Part shown: positions 8,263-18,019 of the stretch, one piece after another | How the letters are laid out: every line of letters starts with the position of its first letter | Numbering within the stretch: position 1 is the first letter of the stretch | Origin: Martinezella rhizogenes | GTDB taxonomy: Bacteria > Pseudomonadota > Alphaproteobacteria > Rhizobiales > Rhizobiaceae | Direction of reading: 5' to 3' | Assembly: GCF_027460065.1 (NCBI RefSeq) | Contig: NZ_JAPYZZ010000007.1 | Coordinates: 124,001-188,000 of the forward strand | Length of the DNA: 64,000 bases | Program-made: the position numbers and the translations under genes | The notes under the pieces: model-generated | What the model saw: the letters and a program-made list of their open reading frames with translations, nothing else | What the model was told of the DNA's origin: nothing | The model's database searches: none

Positions 8263-9394
8263 TTAATCGATATCCGAGACTTCCACATTCGCGCCACCGC
8301 TGATGCGGTGGGCAAGCGCGGCTTCCATGAACTCATTCAGGTCACCATCAAGCACGTTGCCGGGCGCGGTGCTTTCCACGCCGGTGCGCAGGTCCTTGAC
8401 CAGCTGGTAGGGCTGCAGAACGTAGGAACGGATCTGGTGGCCCCAGCCGATATCGGTCTTGGACGCCGCCTGCGCATTGGCGGCCTCTTCCCGCTTCTGC
8501 AGTTCCACCTCGTAGAGACGGGCGCGCAGCATATCCCACGCCTTGGCGCGGTTCTTGTGCTGGGAGCGTTCCTGCTGGCAGGCGACGGCGATGCCGGTTG
8601 GAATATGCGTGATACGCACAGCCGAGTCCGTGGTGTTAACGTGCTGACCACCCGCACCTGACGAACGATAGGTGTCGATGCGGCAATCGCTTTCATTGAT
8701 GTCGATCTGGATCGAATCATCGACCACCGGATAGACCCAGATGGAGGAAAACGAGGTGTGGCGCCGGGCATTGCTGTCATAGGGCGAAATACGAACGAGG
8801 CGATGAACGCCCGATTCCGTCTTCATCCAGCCGAAGGCGTTGTGACCCTTGACCAGGATCGTGGCCGACTTGATGCCCGCTTCATCGCCGTCGTGGATTT
8901 CGAGAACTTCGACCTTGAAGCCCTGACGCTCGGCCCAACGAGTGTACATGCGCAGCAGCATGTTCGCCCAATCCTGGCTTTCGGTGCCGCCTGCGCCGGA
9001 ATGCACTTCCACATAGGTGTCGTTGCTGTCTGCCTCGCCGGAAAGCATGGCTTCCACCTGACGGCGGTTCGCTTCGCTTCGCAGCGCCTTCAACGCATCT
9101 TCGGCATCCTTGACGATCTCGTCATCGCCTTCCATCTCGCCGAGTTCGATCAGCTCGATATTGTCCTTGAGCTGCTGCTCCAGCGCCTTGACGCCGTTGA
9201 TGCTGTCATCCAGTTGCTGGCGTTCGCGCATCAGCTTCTGGGCTTCGGAGGCGTCGTTCCAGAGGGTCGGATCCTCTGCCTTATTGTTCAACCAGTCCAG
9301 TCGTCTTATCGCCTGGTCCCAGTCAAAGATGCCTCCTCAGCAGGCTTATGGCCTGCTTGATTTCATCGACTACGTTCACGATTTCATTGCGCAT
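8263..9394 (-). CDS. prfB: Peptide chain release factor 2, expressed by programmed +1 frameshift
   Basis: RF2 recognises UGA and UAA stop codons and hydrolyses peptidyl-tRNA; the GGQ motif ([12 protein letters not shown]) is present. The recognition tripeptide reads SPY where E. coli has SPF. The long open frame starts only at 9324, but an ATG at 9394 opens 23 codons that end in CTT TGA C at 9328-9322. Slipping one base at CTT-T joins the frames (residue 24 is Asp of GAC) and yields 376 residues, with N-terminal coding that matches RF2 from other bacteria. The apparent TTG start at 9291 is therefore an artefact of ignoring the frameshift. Confidence 0.95.
9322..9337 (-). promoter_or_regulatory. 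prfB autoregulatory +1 frameshift site
   Basis: On the minus strand the sequence is AGG-AGG-CAT-CTT-TGA-C. An internal Shine-Dalgarno sequence (AGGAGG) sits three bases before the slippery CTT and the in-frame UGA. This is the classic RF2 feedback element: low RF2 leaves the ribosome paused at UGA and promotes the +1 slip. Confidence 0.95.
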
Positions 9395-9492
9395 TTCGCT
9401 GGTTCTTCACCTTCATTGAAACTCGTTGCTCAAATAAATGCGGGGGGCGCGGATGTAAAGACCCGCGCCCCCGCCAAACGTCATGACTGCTG

Positions 9493-11940
9493 TCAATAAA
9501 GACCGCCACCACCGCCGGTGATGGCCTGCTGTGCCTGCGGCGACGTCTTCAGAATGTCTTCCTGCGACATGTAACCTTCCGCACCAATCACCGAGAAGGT
9601 GGAAGCCGGACCCGTGCCGGGCTTGAAGGCTTCCATGATCGTGTCCGGTTCGCCTTCAGCCGCCGCCATGCCGGTCTTGCGGTTGACGGCGACGAAGTTC
9701 ATGCCAGCGGGAACGATGAACTTGCTCGGCTCCAGATGCTTGGCCGCATCGGCGATGAACTCACCGAAGATTGGCGCCGACAGCGAACCACCCGTGCCGC
9801 CGCGCCCCAGAGGTGCAGGCGAATCGAAACCGATATAGAGACCGGCGACCATGTCCGGCGTGTAACCGACGAACCACGCGTCTTTTTCATCATTGGTCGT
9901 GCCCGTCTTGCCGGCAACAGGCAGATCGACCTTGATCTTGCCCGCCGCCGTGCCGCGCTGCACGACGCCTTCCAGCATGGAGGTCGTCTGGTAAGCGGTC
10001 ATCGGGTCGAGAACCTGCTCACGATTGTCAACGATGACAGGCTCGTCCTGATTGTGCCAGGTGGTGGCGTTACACCCCTCGCAGGCGCGTTCCTCGTGGC
10101 GGAAGATCGTCTTGCCGTAACGGTCCTGAATGCGGTCGATAAGCGTCGGCTTGATCTGCTTGCCGCCATTTGCAAGGACCGAATAGGCCGAGACCATGCG
10201 CATGACGGTGGTTTCACCCGAGCCGAGCGACATGGACAGAAGCGGCGGCATCTTGTCGTAGATGCCGAAGCGTTCGGCATATTCCGCCACCAGGTTCATG
10301 CCCATGTCCTGCGCCAGGCGCACGGTCATCAGGTTACGGGATTTTTCGATACCGAGACGCAGGGTCGAAGGACCAGCAGAACCCCCGCCGTAATTCTGCG
10401 GTTTCCAGACCTGACCGCCGGACACCACCTCGATCGGTGCATCGAGAATGACCGATGCCGGCGTGTAGCCATTGTCGAGCGCGGCCGCATAGATGAACGG
10501 CTTGAAGGAGGAACCCGGCTGACGCATGGCCTGCGTGGAGCGGTTGAATTCCGACTGCGCATAGGAGAAGCCGCCGACCATGGCCAAAACTCGGCCGGTA
10601 TGCGGGTCCATCACCACCATGCCGCCCTGCACTTTTGGCGGCTGACGCAGACGGTATTCGTTGCCGGAGCCGGAAAGCGGCTGCACATAGACAACGTCGC
10701 CCGCCGTCAGAACGCCGACCGGCGACTTGGCGGTCGCTTTCTTGCCGCTCGCATCACGAAAGGCCCAGCGCATGTTTTCAGCGGAGATATGACCGCGCGT
10801 GCGCTTGTCGCCATCTTCCGCATCAGGGTCGGCCTGGACACCGATATCGATGCCATCGGCGGCAACGGCGAGGACAACAGCAAGCTTCCATTCGGGAACG
10901 TCCCGGAGGGACTTGACCTTGGCCAGCGCCGCCGTCCAGTCGCCAGCCGTCTCGATCTTCTCCACTGGTCCACGGAAACCGCGACGTTCGTCATATTGCA
11001 CAAGTCCGTCCTGAAGCGCCTTGCGCGCCTCCATCTGGATTTGCGGATCAAAGGAGGTGCGGACCGAAAGACCGCCCTCAAGAAGCGCCTCCTCGCCGAA
11101 TTTTTCGACGATCTGGCGGCGGACTTCCTCGGCGAAATAATCGGAGGCGGGAATATGCGCGCCGCCGCGGCGCAGGTTGACGCCGAGCGGCTGCTTCTTG
11201 GCATCCGCGGCGTCGGCGACGGTGATGTAGCCGTTTTCGGCCATGCGATCGATCACCCAGTCGCGGCGCTCCAGAGCAGCTTTTTCGCGACGGATCGGAT
11301 GGTAGTTGGCCGGCCCCTTCGGCAGCGATGCGAGATAAGCGGTCTCGGCGATCGTCAGTTCCGTTACCGACTTGTTGAAATAGGTGAGTGATGCACCAGC
11401 GATGCCGTAGGAATTCAGGCCGAAAAAGATCTCGTTGAGATAAAGCTCAAGGATCTTGTCCTTGGAATAGGTCTGCTCGATGCGGAAGGAGAGAATGGCT
11501 TCCTTGAGCTTGCGGTCGATGGTCTGGTCGTTGGTCAGAAGGAAGTTCTTCGCCACCTGCTGGGTGATGGTGGATGCACCGACCGGACGGCGACCGGAAC
11601 CGACATTCTGGAGATTGACGAGAATGGCGCGACCAAGACCCCAGATATCGACACCGGGGTGATTGTAGAAATTCTTGTCTTCGGCGGAAAGGAACGCGGC
11701 CTTCACGCGGTCGGGAATAGCCTGGATCGGCAGAAACAGCCGCTTTTCATGGGCATATTCCGCCATCAGCGCACCGTTGCCGGCGTGCACGCGGGTGGTT
11801 ACCGGCGGTTCATACGTGCTCAGAACTGCATAATCCGGCAGGTCCTTCGTCACGCCGTGCAAATAAATCGCACCGACGACGGCGGCGCACAGGAAGAGCA
11901 CGCTGGCCAAGCCGAAAAAATATCCAATCAGTCTGATCAT
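9493..11940 (-). CDS. mrcA: Penicillin-binding protein 1A (PBP1a), bifunctional peptidoglycan synthase
   Basis: The 815-residue class A PBP polymerises and cross-links peptidoglycan in the periplasm. In order: one N-terminal membrane helix (about residues 5-28); a GT51 glycosyltransferase domain with EDKNFYNHPGVD and KNFLLTNDQTIDRKLKE; an OB-like insert; and the transpeptidase domain with catalytic Ser477 in SSFK (477-480), SRN, and KTGTTNDEKDAWF. The C-terminus ends in a Gly-rich tail. In A. tumefaciens PBP1a is known as the major, essential polar synthase, which makes its position near gpr and beside amiC notable. It has its own upstream intergenic region of 327 bp. Confidence 0.95.
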   Translation of the reverse strand: MIRLIGYFFGLASVLFLCAAVVGAIYLHGVTKDLPDYAVLSTYEPPVTTRVHAGNGALMAEYAHEKRLFLPIQAIPDRVKAAFLSAEDKNFYNHPGVDIWGLGRAILVNLQNVGSGRRPVGASTITQQVAKNFLLTNDQTIDRKLKEAILSFRIEQTYSKDKILELYLNEIFFGLNSYGIAGASLTYFNKSVTELTIAETAYLASLPKGPANYHPIRREKAALERRDWVIDRMAENGYITVADAADAKKQPLGVNLRRGGAHIPASDYFAEEVRRQIVEKFGEEALLEGGLSVRTSFDPQIQMEARKALQDGLVQYDERRGFRGPVEKIETAGDWTAALAKVKSLRDVPEWKLAVVLAVAADGIDIGVQADPDAEDGDKRTRGHISAENMRWAFRDASGKKATAKSPVGVLTAGDVVYVQPLSGSGNEYRLRQPPKVQGGMVVMDPHTGRVLAMVGGFSYAQSEFNRSTQAMRQPGSSFKPFIYAAALDNGYTPASVILDAPIEVVSGGQVWKPQNYGGGSAGPSTLRLGIEKSRNLMTVRLAQDMGMNLVAEYAERFGIYDKMPPLLSMSLGSGETTVMRMVSAYSVLANGGKQIKPTLIDRIQDRYGKTIFRHEERACEGCNATTWHNQDEPVIVDNREQVLDPMTAYQTTSMLEGVVQRGTAAGKIKVDLPVAGKTGTTNDEKDAWFVGYTPDMVAGLYIGFDSPAPLGRGGTGGSLSAPIFGEFIADAAKHLEPSKFIVPAGMNFVAVNRKTGMAAAEGEPDTIMEAFKPGTGPASTFSVIGAEGYMSQEDILKTSPQAQQAITGGGGGLY

Positions 11941-12267
11941 ACCAAGCTACCGATAATTCGAATCGTAACCATCCACGCCCGACAAAATACGGGCGCATAT
12001 TTGCATATCGCGTGCCGTTTTGCACACCATACCTTCGATGACAAGCCGGATATGGCAGCATTCGCTGATATGTTACCGGGCCGCGGGCCCGCAATCACGC
12101 ACCGACGCTTTACGGATTGCCACCGAATCCGGTTTCCGAGTAACGCGGCGAATGTGAGTAAAATAGGGCTTGGGGTCGTTAATCGACCGCAAGCCCAAGA
12201 ATTGAACAGCTTTTTCCACGATCAATGGCAGGGCGGCAACAACGTCTCCACCGCACCCCTGCCGCCA
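11941..12267. other. Intergenic region between amiC and mrcA
   Basis: The 327 bp hold no convincing gene. They should contain the mrcA promoter on the minus strand. A GC palindrome (GGGCCGCGGGCCC) lies at about 12078-12091. I see no T-tailed terminator for amiC. Confidence 0.4.
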
Positions 12268-13557
12268 TCAGCCGCCGTTCGCCAGGGCCTTGGAACGGTA
12301 TCTCCCAACGGCCGTTGCCAATGTGTCGGCCACTTTCTTGCGCCACTCGATATCGAGAAGCAGCTTTTCGTCTTCCGCATTCGAAAGGAAGCCAAGCTCA
12401 AGAAGCACCGACGGCACATCATGGGCGCGCAGAACCATGAAACCGGCGTAACGGTGCGGATTGTTGATGAGGCCAACCTGCCCCTCAAAGGAGGAAACGA
12501 TGTTTTCGGCCAGCGTTACCGAAAAGGCCTGGGTTTCACGGCGGGTGAAATCGAGAAGAATATCGGCGACCTCCGGCGGCTCTGTGGAAGCGGCAACGCC
12601 GGCAATCTGGTCTGACTTGTTTTCGCGCTCCGCCAGCTCCTGTGCCTGTCGGTCCGATGCCCGGTCCGACAGGGTGTAGACGGTCGCACCACGAATGCCC
12701 TTCTGCTTCAGCGTGTCAGCGTGCAAGGATATAAAGAGATTGGCATTGTTCTGGCGGGCGATCGTCACCCGTTCGGACAAGGCGAGGAAGGTGTCGGAAT
12801 CGCGGGTGAGAAAGGCCTTGATGCCGGGTTCGCGGTTCAACCGCTCCACAAGCTCCTTCGCAAAGGTCAAAGTGATGACCTTTTCCTCGGTGCCCGTCGT
12901 GCCGCCGGTGGCACCTGCATCGATGCCGCCATGGCCGGCATCGACGGCTATGACAAATTCCGCCGGCCGTGATGTCTTGTCGTCGGGCGTGATCGCGGCT
13001 GTTGTCACCGGGGCCGGCGCCTGCCACTGCTGGTCCTTCACCAGCTCTGCAAACTTGCCCTTCGTTGTGATCTCGGCATCGAGCACAAAACGGAAAGACT
13101 GCCCGTCATCGCCCTTTTTCGTTTCGGCGACCGTCACCTGAACCGGCTTTTTCGCCGTCAGCACGATGCGGGCGCTGTTCTCGCCCATGGTGCCGAAGCG
13201 AATATCCGAAAAAAGCCCGGTCGGTTTCAGGTCGGAAGTGGGAAACGCGAAATTCACCGCGGGAAAGTCGACGACGATGCGGGCGGGCGAATCGAGATAG
13301 TGAACGTCGAATTCCGGCTCCTCGGCAAAATCGAGAACGATGCGCGTGCGCGCCTCATCACCGATGATCCGCGCCTGGTGGGCGACGAGCGGCTCTGCCG
13401 CATGGGCCGTCGGAACGACGGAGACTGAGGTGACGGCATAAAATGCCAAGGCCGCCAAAGCCCGCGCGATTCGCGCGCCAAGCCGCCCTGCCCCACCTGA
13501 AATCGCTGCGTTGCGCGTGAAATCCATGGCCTTCAAGAAATTCCGTATATCAGTCAT
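12268..13557 (-). CDS. amiC: N-acetylmuramoyl-L-alanine amidase with AMIN domain
   Basis: AmiC cleaves the amide bond between N-acetylmuramic acid and the stem peptide, splitting septal peptidoglycan in the periplasm. The 429-residue protein has an N-terminal membrane or signal segment (Ala/Val-rich, cut probably after TAHA near residue 53), an AMIN domain (about 60-165) for localisation, and an Amidase_3 domain from about 210. Zinc ligands are visible in DAGHGG (His), GTEEKVI (Glu) and SLHAD (His); the catalytic Glu is in LLELGFLSN. An alternative start at 13527 (MDFTRN) would shorten the n-region. It lies upstream of mrcA in the same direction. Confidence 0.93.
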   Translation of the reverse strand: MTDIRNFLKAMDFTRNAAISGGAGRLGARIARALAALAFYAVTSVSVVPTAHAAEPLVAHQARIIGDEARTRIVLDFAEEPEFDVHYLDSPARIVVDFPAVNFAFPTSDLKPTGLFSDIRFGTMGENSARIVLTAKKPVQVTVAETKKGDDGQSFRFVLDAEITTKGKFAELVKDQQWQAPAPVTTAAITPDDKTSRPAEFVIAVDAGHGGIDAGATGGTTGTEEKVITLTFAKELVERLNREPGIKAFLTRDSDTFLALSERVTIARQNNANLFISLHADTLKQKGIRGATVYTLSDRASDRQAQELAERENKSDQIAGVAASTEPPEVADILLDFTRRETQAFSVTLAENIVSSFEGQVGLINNPHRYAGFMVLRAHDVPSVLLELGFLSNAEDEKLLLDIEWRKKVADTLATAVGRYRSKALANGG

Positions 13558-14172
13558 TTTCGATAAACAGCGCGGGAAAACGCCGGTAACGGTGCCGTTT
13601 CAACCACGCCGTACGAGTATTTGCGCCTTTGCGCCCCACAATCGCAGGCCTTGGTGAACCAATTGTTAACCCGGAAATTCCACCAATAATATGGCATATT
13701 TAGCCAGCCTATTGCTATTATGACAGAGAAAACATACAACGCATGTGAGGGTTAAAAGTGTTGACGGGATAGATGCCCGCCGGCTGCCAATCGAAAAAGA
13801 CGCTGGCGCTGCACATCGGGCAATCATCTGCCGTCGTTACATTTATCCTGAAACTGGATCAATTCCGGCCGTGGCCGGAGACCTACCCGGTGGCCCTGCC
13901 ACCGCTGCTCTGAGGAGAGCAAATTCATCGGATCCCAAGGGGTCTATATATTATTGTCGTTCCGCCTGGCCAATGATGTCGCAGCAGTTTTCACATGAAC
14001 CGGATACCAGGAGCAGGCCAAGCGCCTCGCCGTCGGTCCGGATGCTGCCAGTTTACAGAGGCCCGGCTGGAGACTTCATTTCCGGCACATCCTTGCACTC
14101 ATATGAAAGGCTCGTCCATGTGGCGGGCCTGTTCTCGTATAAAACAAGGCTGCGCCGAGGAGCACAGCTTAC
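13558..14172. other. Divergent amiC/rne region with a long rne leader
   Basis: This 615-bp non-coding stretch separates divergent amiC and rne. It includes an AT-rich part (about 13650-13740), a TTGACG -35-like hexamer at 13761, a palindrome TCCGGCC-GT-GGCCGGA at 13864-13879, a short hairpin TGCTCT-GAGG-AGAGCA at 13906-13921 and a CTATAT at 13944. The rne ribosome binding site GAGGAG lies 10 bases before the ATG. Long structured leaders that mediate feedback by RNase E on its own mRNA are known in E. coli; a similar role here is inference. Confidence 0.5.
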
Positions 14173-17076
14173 ATGGCAGACAAAATGCTTATCGACGCCT
14201 CCCACGAAGAGGAGACACGCGTAGTCGTTGTCCGTGGGAACCGGATCGAAGAATTCGATTTTGAATCGGAACACAAGAAACAGATCCGCGGCAATATCTA
14301 CCTTGCCAAGGTTACCCGCGTTGAGCCTTCCCTTCAGGCGGCCTTTGTGGACTACGGTGGAAATCGCCACGGCTTTCTCGCTTTTGCGGAAATCCATCCG
14401 GATTATTACCAGATTCCGCTCGCCGACCGTCAGGCCCTGCTGAAGGCGGAAGCCGAGGATCACCGCCGCAGCGACGATTTCGAATCGGCCGATGCGCCCG
14501 AGCCCGGCGCGCCGATGATCGACCTGTCGCAGGTGGATCAGCCTGACGTCGGCATCGTTTCCGCAAGCGAAACTACCGAGGCCGTTGCCACCGAAGAAGC
14601 TGCCCCCGTCGCGGAAGCGGTTTCTGAGGAAACGGCCGTTGAGGTCGTTGCGGAGGAAGCGCCCGCCGAGGAAGAAAAGCCGAAGAAGCGCGTTCGCCGC
14701 CCCCGCGCCAAGAAGAAGACAGCTGAAGAAATCGCAGCCGAGGCAGCGGATGCGTCTTCCGAAGACGATGGCAGCACCGGCGGCGAAATGGCCGCAATGG
14801 TCGATACCGACACGATTTCCGAGGAAGTCGAAGGCCTTCGTCGCGGCAATGATGATGACGAAGACGATGATGACGATCATCACGAAAAGGAAGTCATTGA
14901 ATCCGTTGGCGCCGAAGACGCCATGGAAGAAGTTCCGGATCGCGTCGCCCGCAAGCCGCGCAAGCAGTACCGCATCCAGGAAGTCATCAAGCGCCGCCAG
15001 ATCCTTCTGGTCCAGGTCGCCAAGGAAGAACGTGGCAACAAGGGTGCCGCACTCACCACCTATCTGTCGCTTGCCGGCCGTTATTCCGTGCTGATGCCGA
15101 ATACCGCGCGTGGCGGCGGCATTTCCCGCAAGATCACACAGCCGACTGACCGCAAGCGGCTGAAGGAAATCGCGCGCGATCTGGAGGTTCCGCAGGGCAT
15201 GGGCGTCATTCTGCGTACCGCAGGCGCCAACCGCACCCGCGTCGAGATCAAGCGCGACTTCGAATATCTGATGCGCCTGTGGGAAAACGTCCGCACGCTG
15301 ACACTGAATTCCACCGCCCCCTGCCTCGTTTACGAGGAAGGCTCGCTCATCAAGCGCTCGATCCGCGACCTTTATAACAAGGATATCAGCGAGATCATCG
15401 TTTCCGGCGAGGAAGGCTATCGTGAAGCGAAAGACTTCATGAAGATGCTGATGCCGAGCCACGCCAAGGTGGTTCAGCCTTACCGCGACATTCATCCGAT
15501 CTTCTCGCGCTCCGGTATCGAAGCCCAGCTCGACCGCATGCTGCAGCCGCAGGTCACGCTGAAGTCGGGTGGTTACCTCATCATCAATCAGACGGAAGCG
15601 CTGGTTTCGATCGACGTCAACTCCGGCCGTTCGACCCGCGAGCATTCCATCGAGGAAACCGCGCTGACGACCAACCTCGAGGCGGCGGAAGAAGTGGCGC
15701 GCCAGCTGCGTCTGCGCGACCTTGCCGGTCTTGTCGTCATCGACTTCATCGACATGGAAGAAAAGCGCAACAACCGCTCCGTCGAGAAGAAGCTCAAGGA
15801 TTGCCTGAAGAACGACCGCGCCCGTATCCAGGTCGGCCGCATCTCGCATTTCGGCCTTCTGGAAATGTCGCGCCAGCGCATCCGCGCTTCGGTGCTGGAA
15901 TCGACCACGCAGGTCTGCCAGCATTGCGGCGGCACGGGCCACGTCCGTTCGGAATCCTCCATCGCGCTGCATGTGCTGCGCGGCGTCGAGGAATATCTGC
16001 TGCGCAACACCACCCATAACATCACCGTGCGCTGCACGCCGGAAACGGCGCTTTACCTGCTCAACCACAAGCGCGGCACGATCGTTGATTATGAAGGCCG
16101 CTTCGGCGTCGCCATCATCATCGCAGCTGACGCCGGTGTCGGTGCACAGCATTTCGCCATCGATCGCGGCGAAGCCGTCGAAAATCCGGTGAAGATCGAA
16201 AGCCTCATCCAGATGCTGCCGAACTTCGTCGAAGAAGAAGACGATATCGTCATCGAGGTGGAAGAGGACGAAGACGAGGAAGAAATCGTCAAGGCCGAGA
16301 GCGCCCAACCACGCCAGCAGCCGCAGGGCGACAATGGCGAGGACGGCAAGCGCAAGCGCAAGCGTCGCCGCCGCCGTCGTGGCAAGGGCGGTCAGAACGA
16401 CCAGAACGGTGCGCTCGATGGCCAGGCCGGCGATGACGCCGATGATGTTGAAGGCGATGACGACAGCGCCGAAGCTGATGACACCGATGGCGATGCCGAC
16501 GAAAACGGCGTGAACGAAACCGCAAATTCCGACGAAGACGGCAAGCGCAAGCGCCGTCGTCGCGGCAAGCGTGGCGGCCGCCGCAACCGTGACGATGCTC
16601 TCGATGCTGCAGGCACCGACGGCGAGACGGAAGGTGAAGAGGTTTCCGCCGCAGCGCCGGTAACGGAAGAGCCCGCCACCGCCGCCGAAGTGGTGGAAGG
16701 CGTGGTTGCCGACGTCGTGGCAGAAGAAGCCCCGAAGAAGCCCCGCCGCACCCGCAAGGCGAAAACCAAGACCGAAACCGAAGAGGCGCCGAAGGCTGAA
16801 ACCGTCGAAACGGTCGAGCCGGTAATCATCGAGCCTGTCATCGTTGAAGCGACTGTTGTCGATGTCGCCATCGAAGAGGTCGGTGAAGCCTCGGCCGATC
16901 TGGCACCGGAAGCGGACGCTCCTGCGGCGGAAGAAAAGACCCGCGCAAACCGGGGCAGCAATGTCTCCAGTTCGGTACCGGTCGTCACCTCTTCCGGTTC
17001 GCCCGCGAGCAACCCTGATGGCGATGAGCCGAAGCCACGCAAGGGTGGCTGGTGGCAGCGCAAAGGCTTCTTCTGA
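14173..17076 (+). CDS. rne: Ribonuclease E
   Basis: The 967-residue endoribonuclease starts mRNA decay and processes rRNA and tRNA precursors. The N-terminal S1 domain is interrupted, as in other alphaproteobacteria, by a Glu/Ala-rich acidic insertion (about residues 90-255, including a run of Asp and Glu). The 5'-sensor and DNase I-like catalytic domains follow, with SIDVNSGRST and VIDFIDM, then the zinc-link CQHCGGTG. The C-terminal third (from about residue 690) is low-complexity: Arg/Lys patches (KRKRKRRRRRR) between acidic stretches, the usual degradosome scaffold and RNA-binding region. It is monocistronic with a strong terminator. Confidence 0.96.
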   Translation: MADKMLIDASHEEETRVVVVRGNRIEEFDFESEHKKQIRGNIYLAKVTRVEPSLQAAFVDYGGNRHGFLAFAEIHPDYYQIPLADRQALLKAEAEDHRRSDDFESADAPEPGAPMIDLSQVDQPDVGIVSASETTEAVATEEAAPVAEAVSEETAVEVVAEEAPAEEEKPKKRVRRPRAKKKTAEEIAAEAADASSEDDGSTGGEMAAMVDTDTISEEVEGLRRGNDDDEDDDDDHHEKEVIESVGAEDAMEEVPDRVARKPRKQYRIQEVIKRRQILLVQVAKEERGNKGAALTTYLSLAGRYSVLMPNTARGGGISRKITQPTDRKRLKEIARDLEVPQGMGVILRTAGANRTRVEIKRDFEYLMRLWENVRTLTLNSTAPCLVYEEGSLIKRSIRDLYNKDISEIIVSGEEGYREAKDFMKMLMPSHAKVVQPYRDIHPIFSRSGIEAQLDRMLQPQVTLKSGGYLIINQTEALVSIDVNSGRSTREHSIEETALTTNLEAAEEVARQLRLRDLAGLVVIDFIDMEEKRNNRSVEKKLKDCLKNDRARIQVGRISHFGLLEMSRQRIRASVLESTTQVCQHCGGTGHVRSESSIALHVLRGVEEYLLRNTTHNITVRCTPETALYLLNHKRGTIVDYEGRFGVAIIIAADAGVGAQHFAIDRGEAVENPVKIESLIQMLPNFVEEEDDIVIEVEEDEDEEEIVKAESAQPRQQPQGDNGEDGKRKRKRRRRRRGKGGQNDQNGALDGQAGDDADDVEGDDDSAEADDTDGDADENGVNETANSDEDGKRKRRRRGKRGGRRNRDDALDAAGTDGETEGEEVSAAAPVTEEPATAAEVVEGVVADVVAEEAPKKPRRTRKAKTKTETEEAPKAETVETVEPVIIEPVIVEATVVDVAIEEVGEASADLAPEADAPAAEEKTRANRGSNVSSSVPVVTSSGSPASNPDGDEPKPRKGGWWQRKGFF

Positions 17077-17093
17077 GAGAAGTGACACTTAAT

Positions 17094-17131
17094 AAAAAAC
17101 GCCCGCAACATCGTTGCGGGCGTTTTGTTTT
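17094..17131 (+). terminator. Terminator of rne, likely bidirectional
   Basis: A perfect stem AAAACGCCCGCAAC / GTTGCGGGCGTTTT with a three-base loop is flanked by A runs on the left and T-rich sequence on the right, so it should work for rne and for the converging SDR operon. Confidence 0.92.
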
Positions 17132-17187
17132 GTCGGTGCCAGAGCCCCAGACGATGTCACAGGAAAGAGTGTCGGTATGACCGCGCG

Positions 17188-17892
17188 TCAAACAGACCGA
17201 GTCAGCCCGCCATCAATCCGGATATTCTGCCCGGTAATATACCCTGCCCCTTCGGACGCGAGGAATGCCACGGTGGCAGCGATTTCCTCGCTCTTGCCGT
17301 AGCGCTGCATCGGCACGCTCTCGCGGCGCTCCTCCGTGCCCGGCAGGCTGTCGATCCAGCCGGGCAGGACATTGTTCATGCGCACATTGTCGGCCGCATA
17401 GGTATCGGCAAAAATCTTGGTGTAGGAGGCAAGGCCGGCGCGGAACACCGCCGATGTCGGGAACATGGCGCTCGGTTCGAAAGCCCAGGCCGTCGAGATG
17501 TTGACGATCGCACCGGCCTTCTGCTTCACCATGATGGGCGCTACGATCCGCGTCGGGCGGATGACGTTCATCAGATAAACATCGAGACCGGTGTGCCATT
17601 GCTCGTCGGTAATATCGAGAATGGAGGCGCGCGGGCCATGTCCGGCGCTATTGACCAGCACGTCGATGCGGCCGAATTTCTCGAGCGTCTGATCCGTCAG
17701 CCGCTGGAGATCGTCATTGGACTGGTTGGAGCCGGTGACACCGATACCGCCCAGTTCCTTCGCCAGCGCCTCGCCCTTGCCGGAAGAGGACAGGATTGCG
17801 AGCCTGTAACCGTCCGCCGCCAGGCGTTTGGCCACAGCCGCGCCCATGCCGCTGCCGCCTGCCGTTACAATAGCCACTTTTTCTGCCGACAT
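17188..17892 (-). CDS. Short-chain dehydrogenase/reductase-family protein lacking YxxxK
   Basis: The start at 17892 is chosen because a ribosome binding site (GGAGAAAAG) precedes it; the product is 234 residues. The Rossmann motif TAGGSGMG (10-17), NSAG (81-84), the usual Ser133 and a C-terminal GQNIRIDGG are those of a classical SDR. The active-site pair is not canonical: the Tyr position is Ser147 and the Lys position is Arg151 (SAVFR). The cofactor fold is intact, so it may bind NAD(P) with altered or no redox activity. It is the last gene of an operon with an ABM-domain and a NIPSNAP-domain gene. Confidence 0.85.
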   Translation of the reverse strand: MSAEKVAIVTAGGSGMGAAVAKRLAADGYRLAILSSSGKGEALAKELGGIGVTGSNQSNDDLQRLTDQTLEKFGRIDVLVNSAGHGPRASILDITDEQWHTGLDVYLMNVIRPTRIVAPIMVKQKAGAIVNISTAWAFEPSAMFPTSAVFRAGLASYTKIFADTYAADNVRMNNVLPGWIDSLPGTEERRESVPMQRYGKSEEIAATVAFLASEGAGYITGQNIRIDGGLTRSV

Positions 17893-18019
17893 CGCTTTTC
17901 TCCATATCCAGTCCAACGGGTGGTCCTGCACCACATTGACCCATCTATAACGGGTTTCAAGGATGAGTTCGAACCAGAAAGCCTTGCAGCGGCATACAGA
18001 AAAACTGATGCTGGAAATC

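Noticed and set aside
9736..11391. 551-codon antisense frame over mrcA
   Set aside because: Arg/His/Gly-rich shadow translation of a well-supported PBP1a gene, with no start context.
13745..14224. 159-codon plus-strand frame upstream of and overlapping rne
   Set aside because: No ribosome binding site, no domain, overlaps the rne start and lies in a region better explained as leader.
14053..17088. 1,011-codon open frame antisense to rne
   Set aside because: It is a mirror of rne codon bias in GC-rich, charge-rich coding sequence. The predicted protein is low-complexity Phe/Asp/Gly-rich, has no ribosome binding site, and overlaps rne fully.
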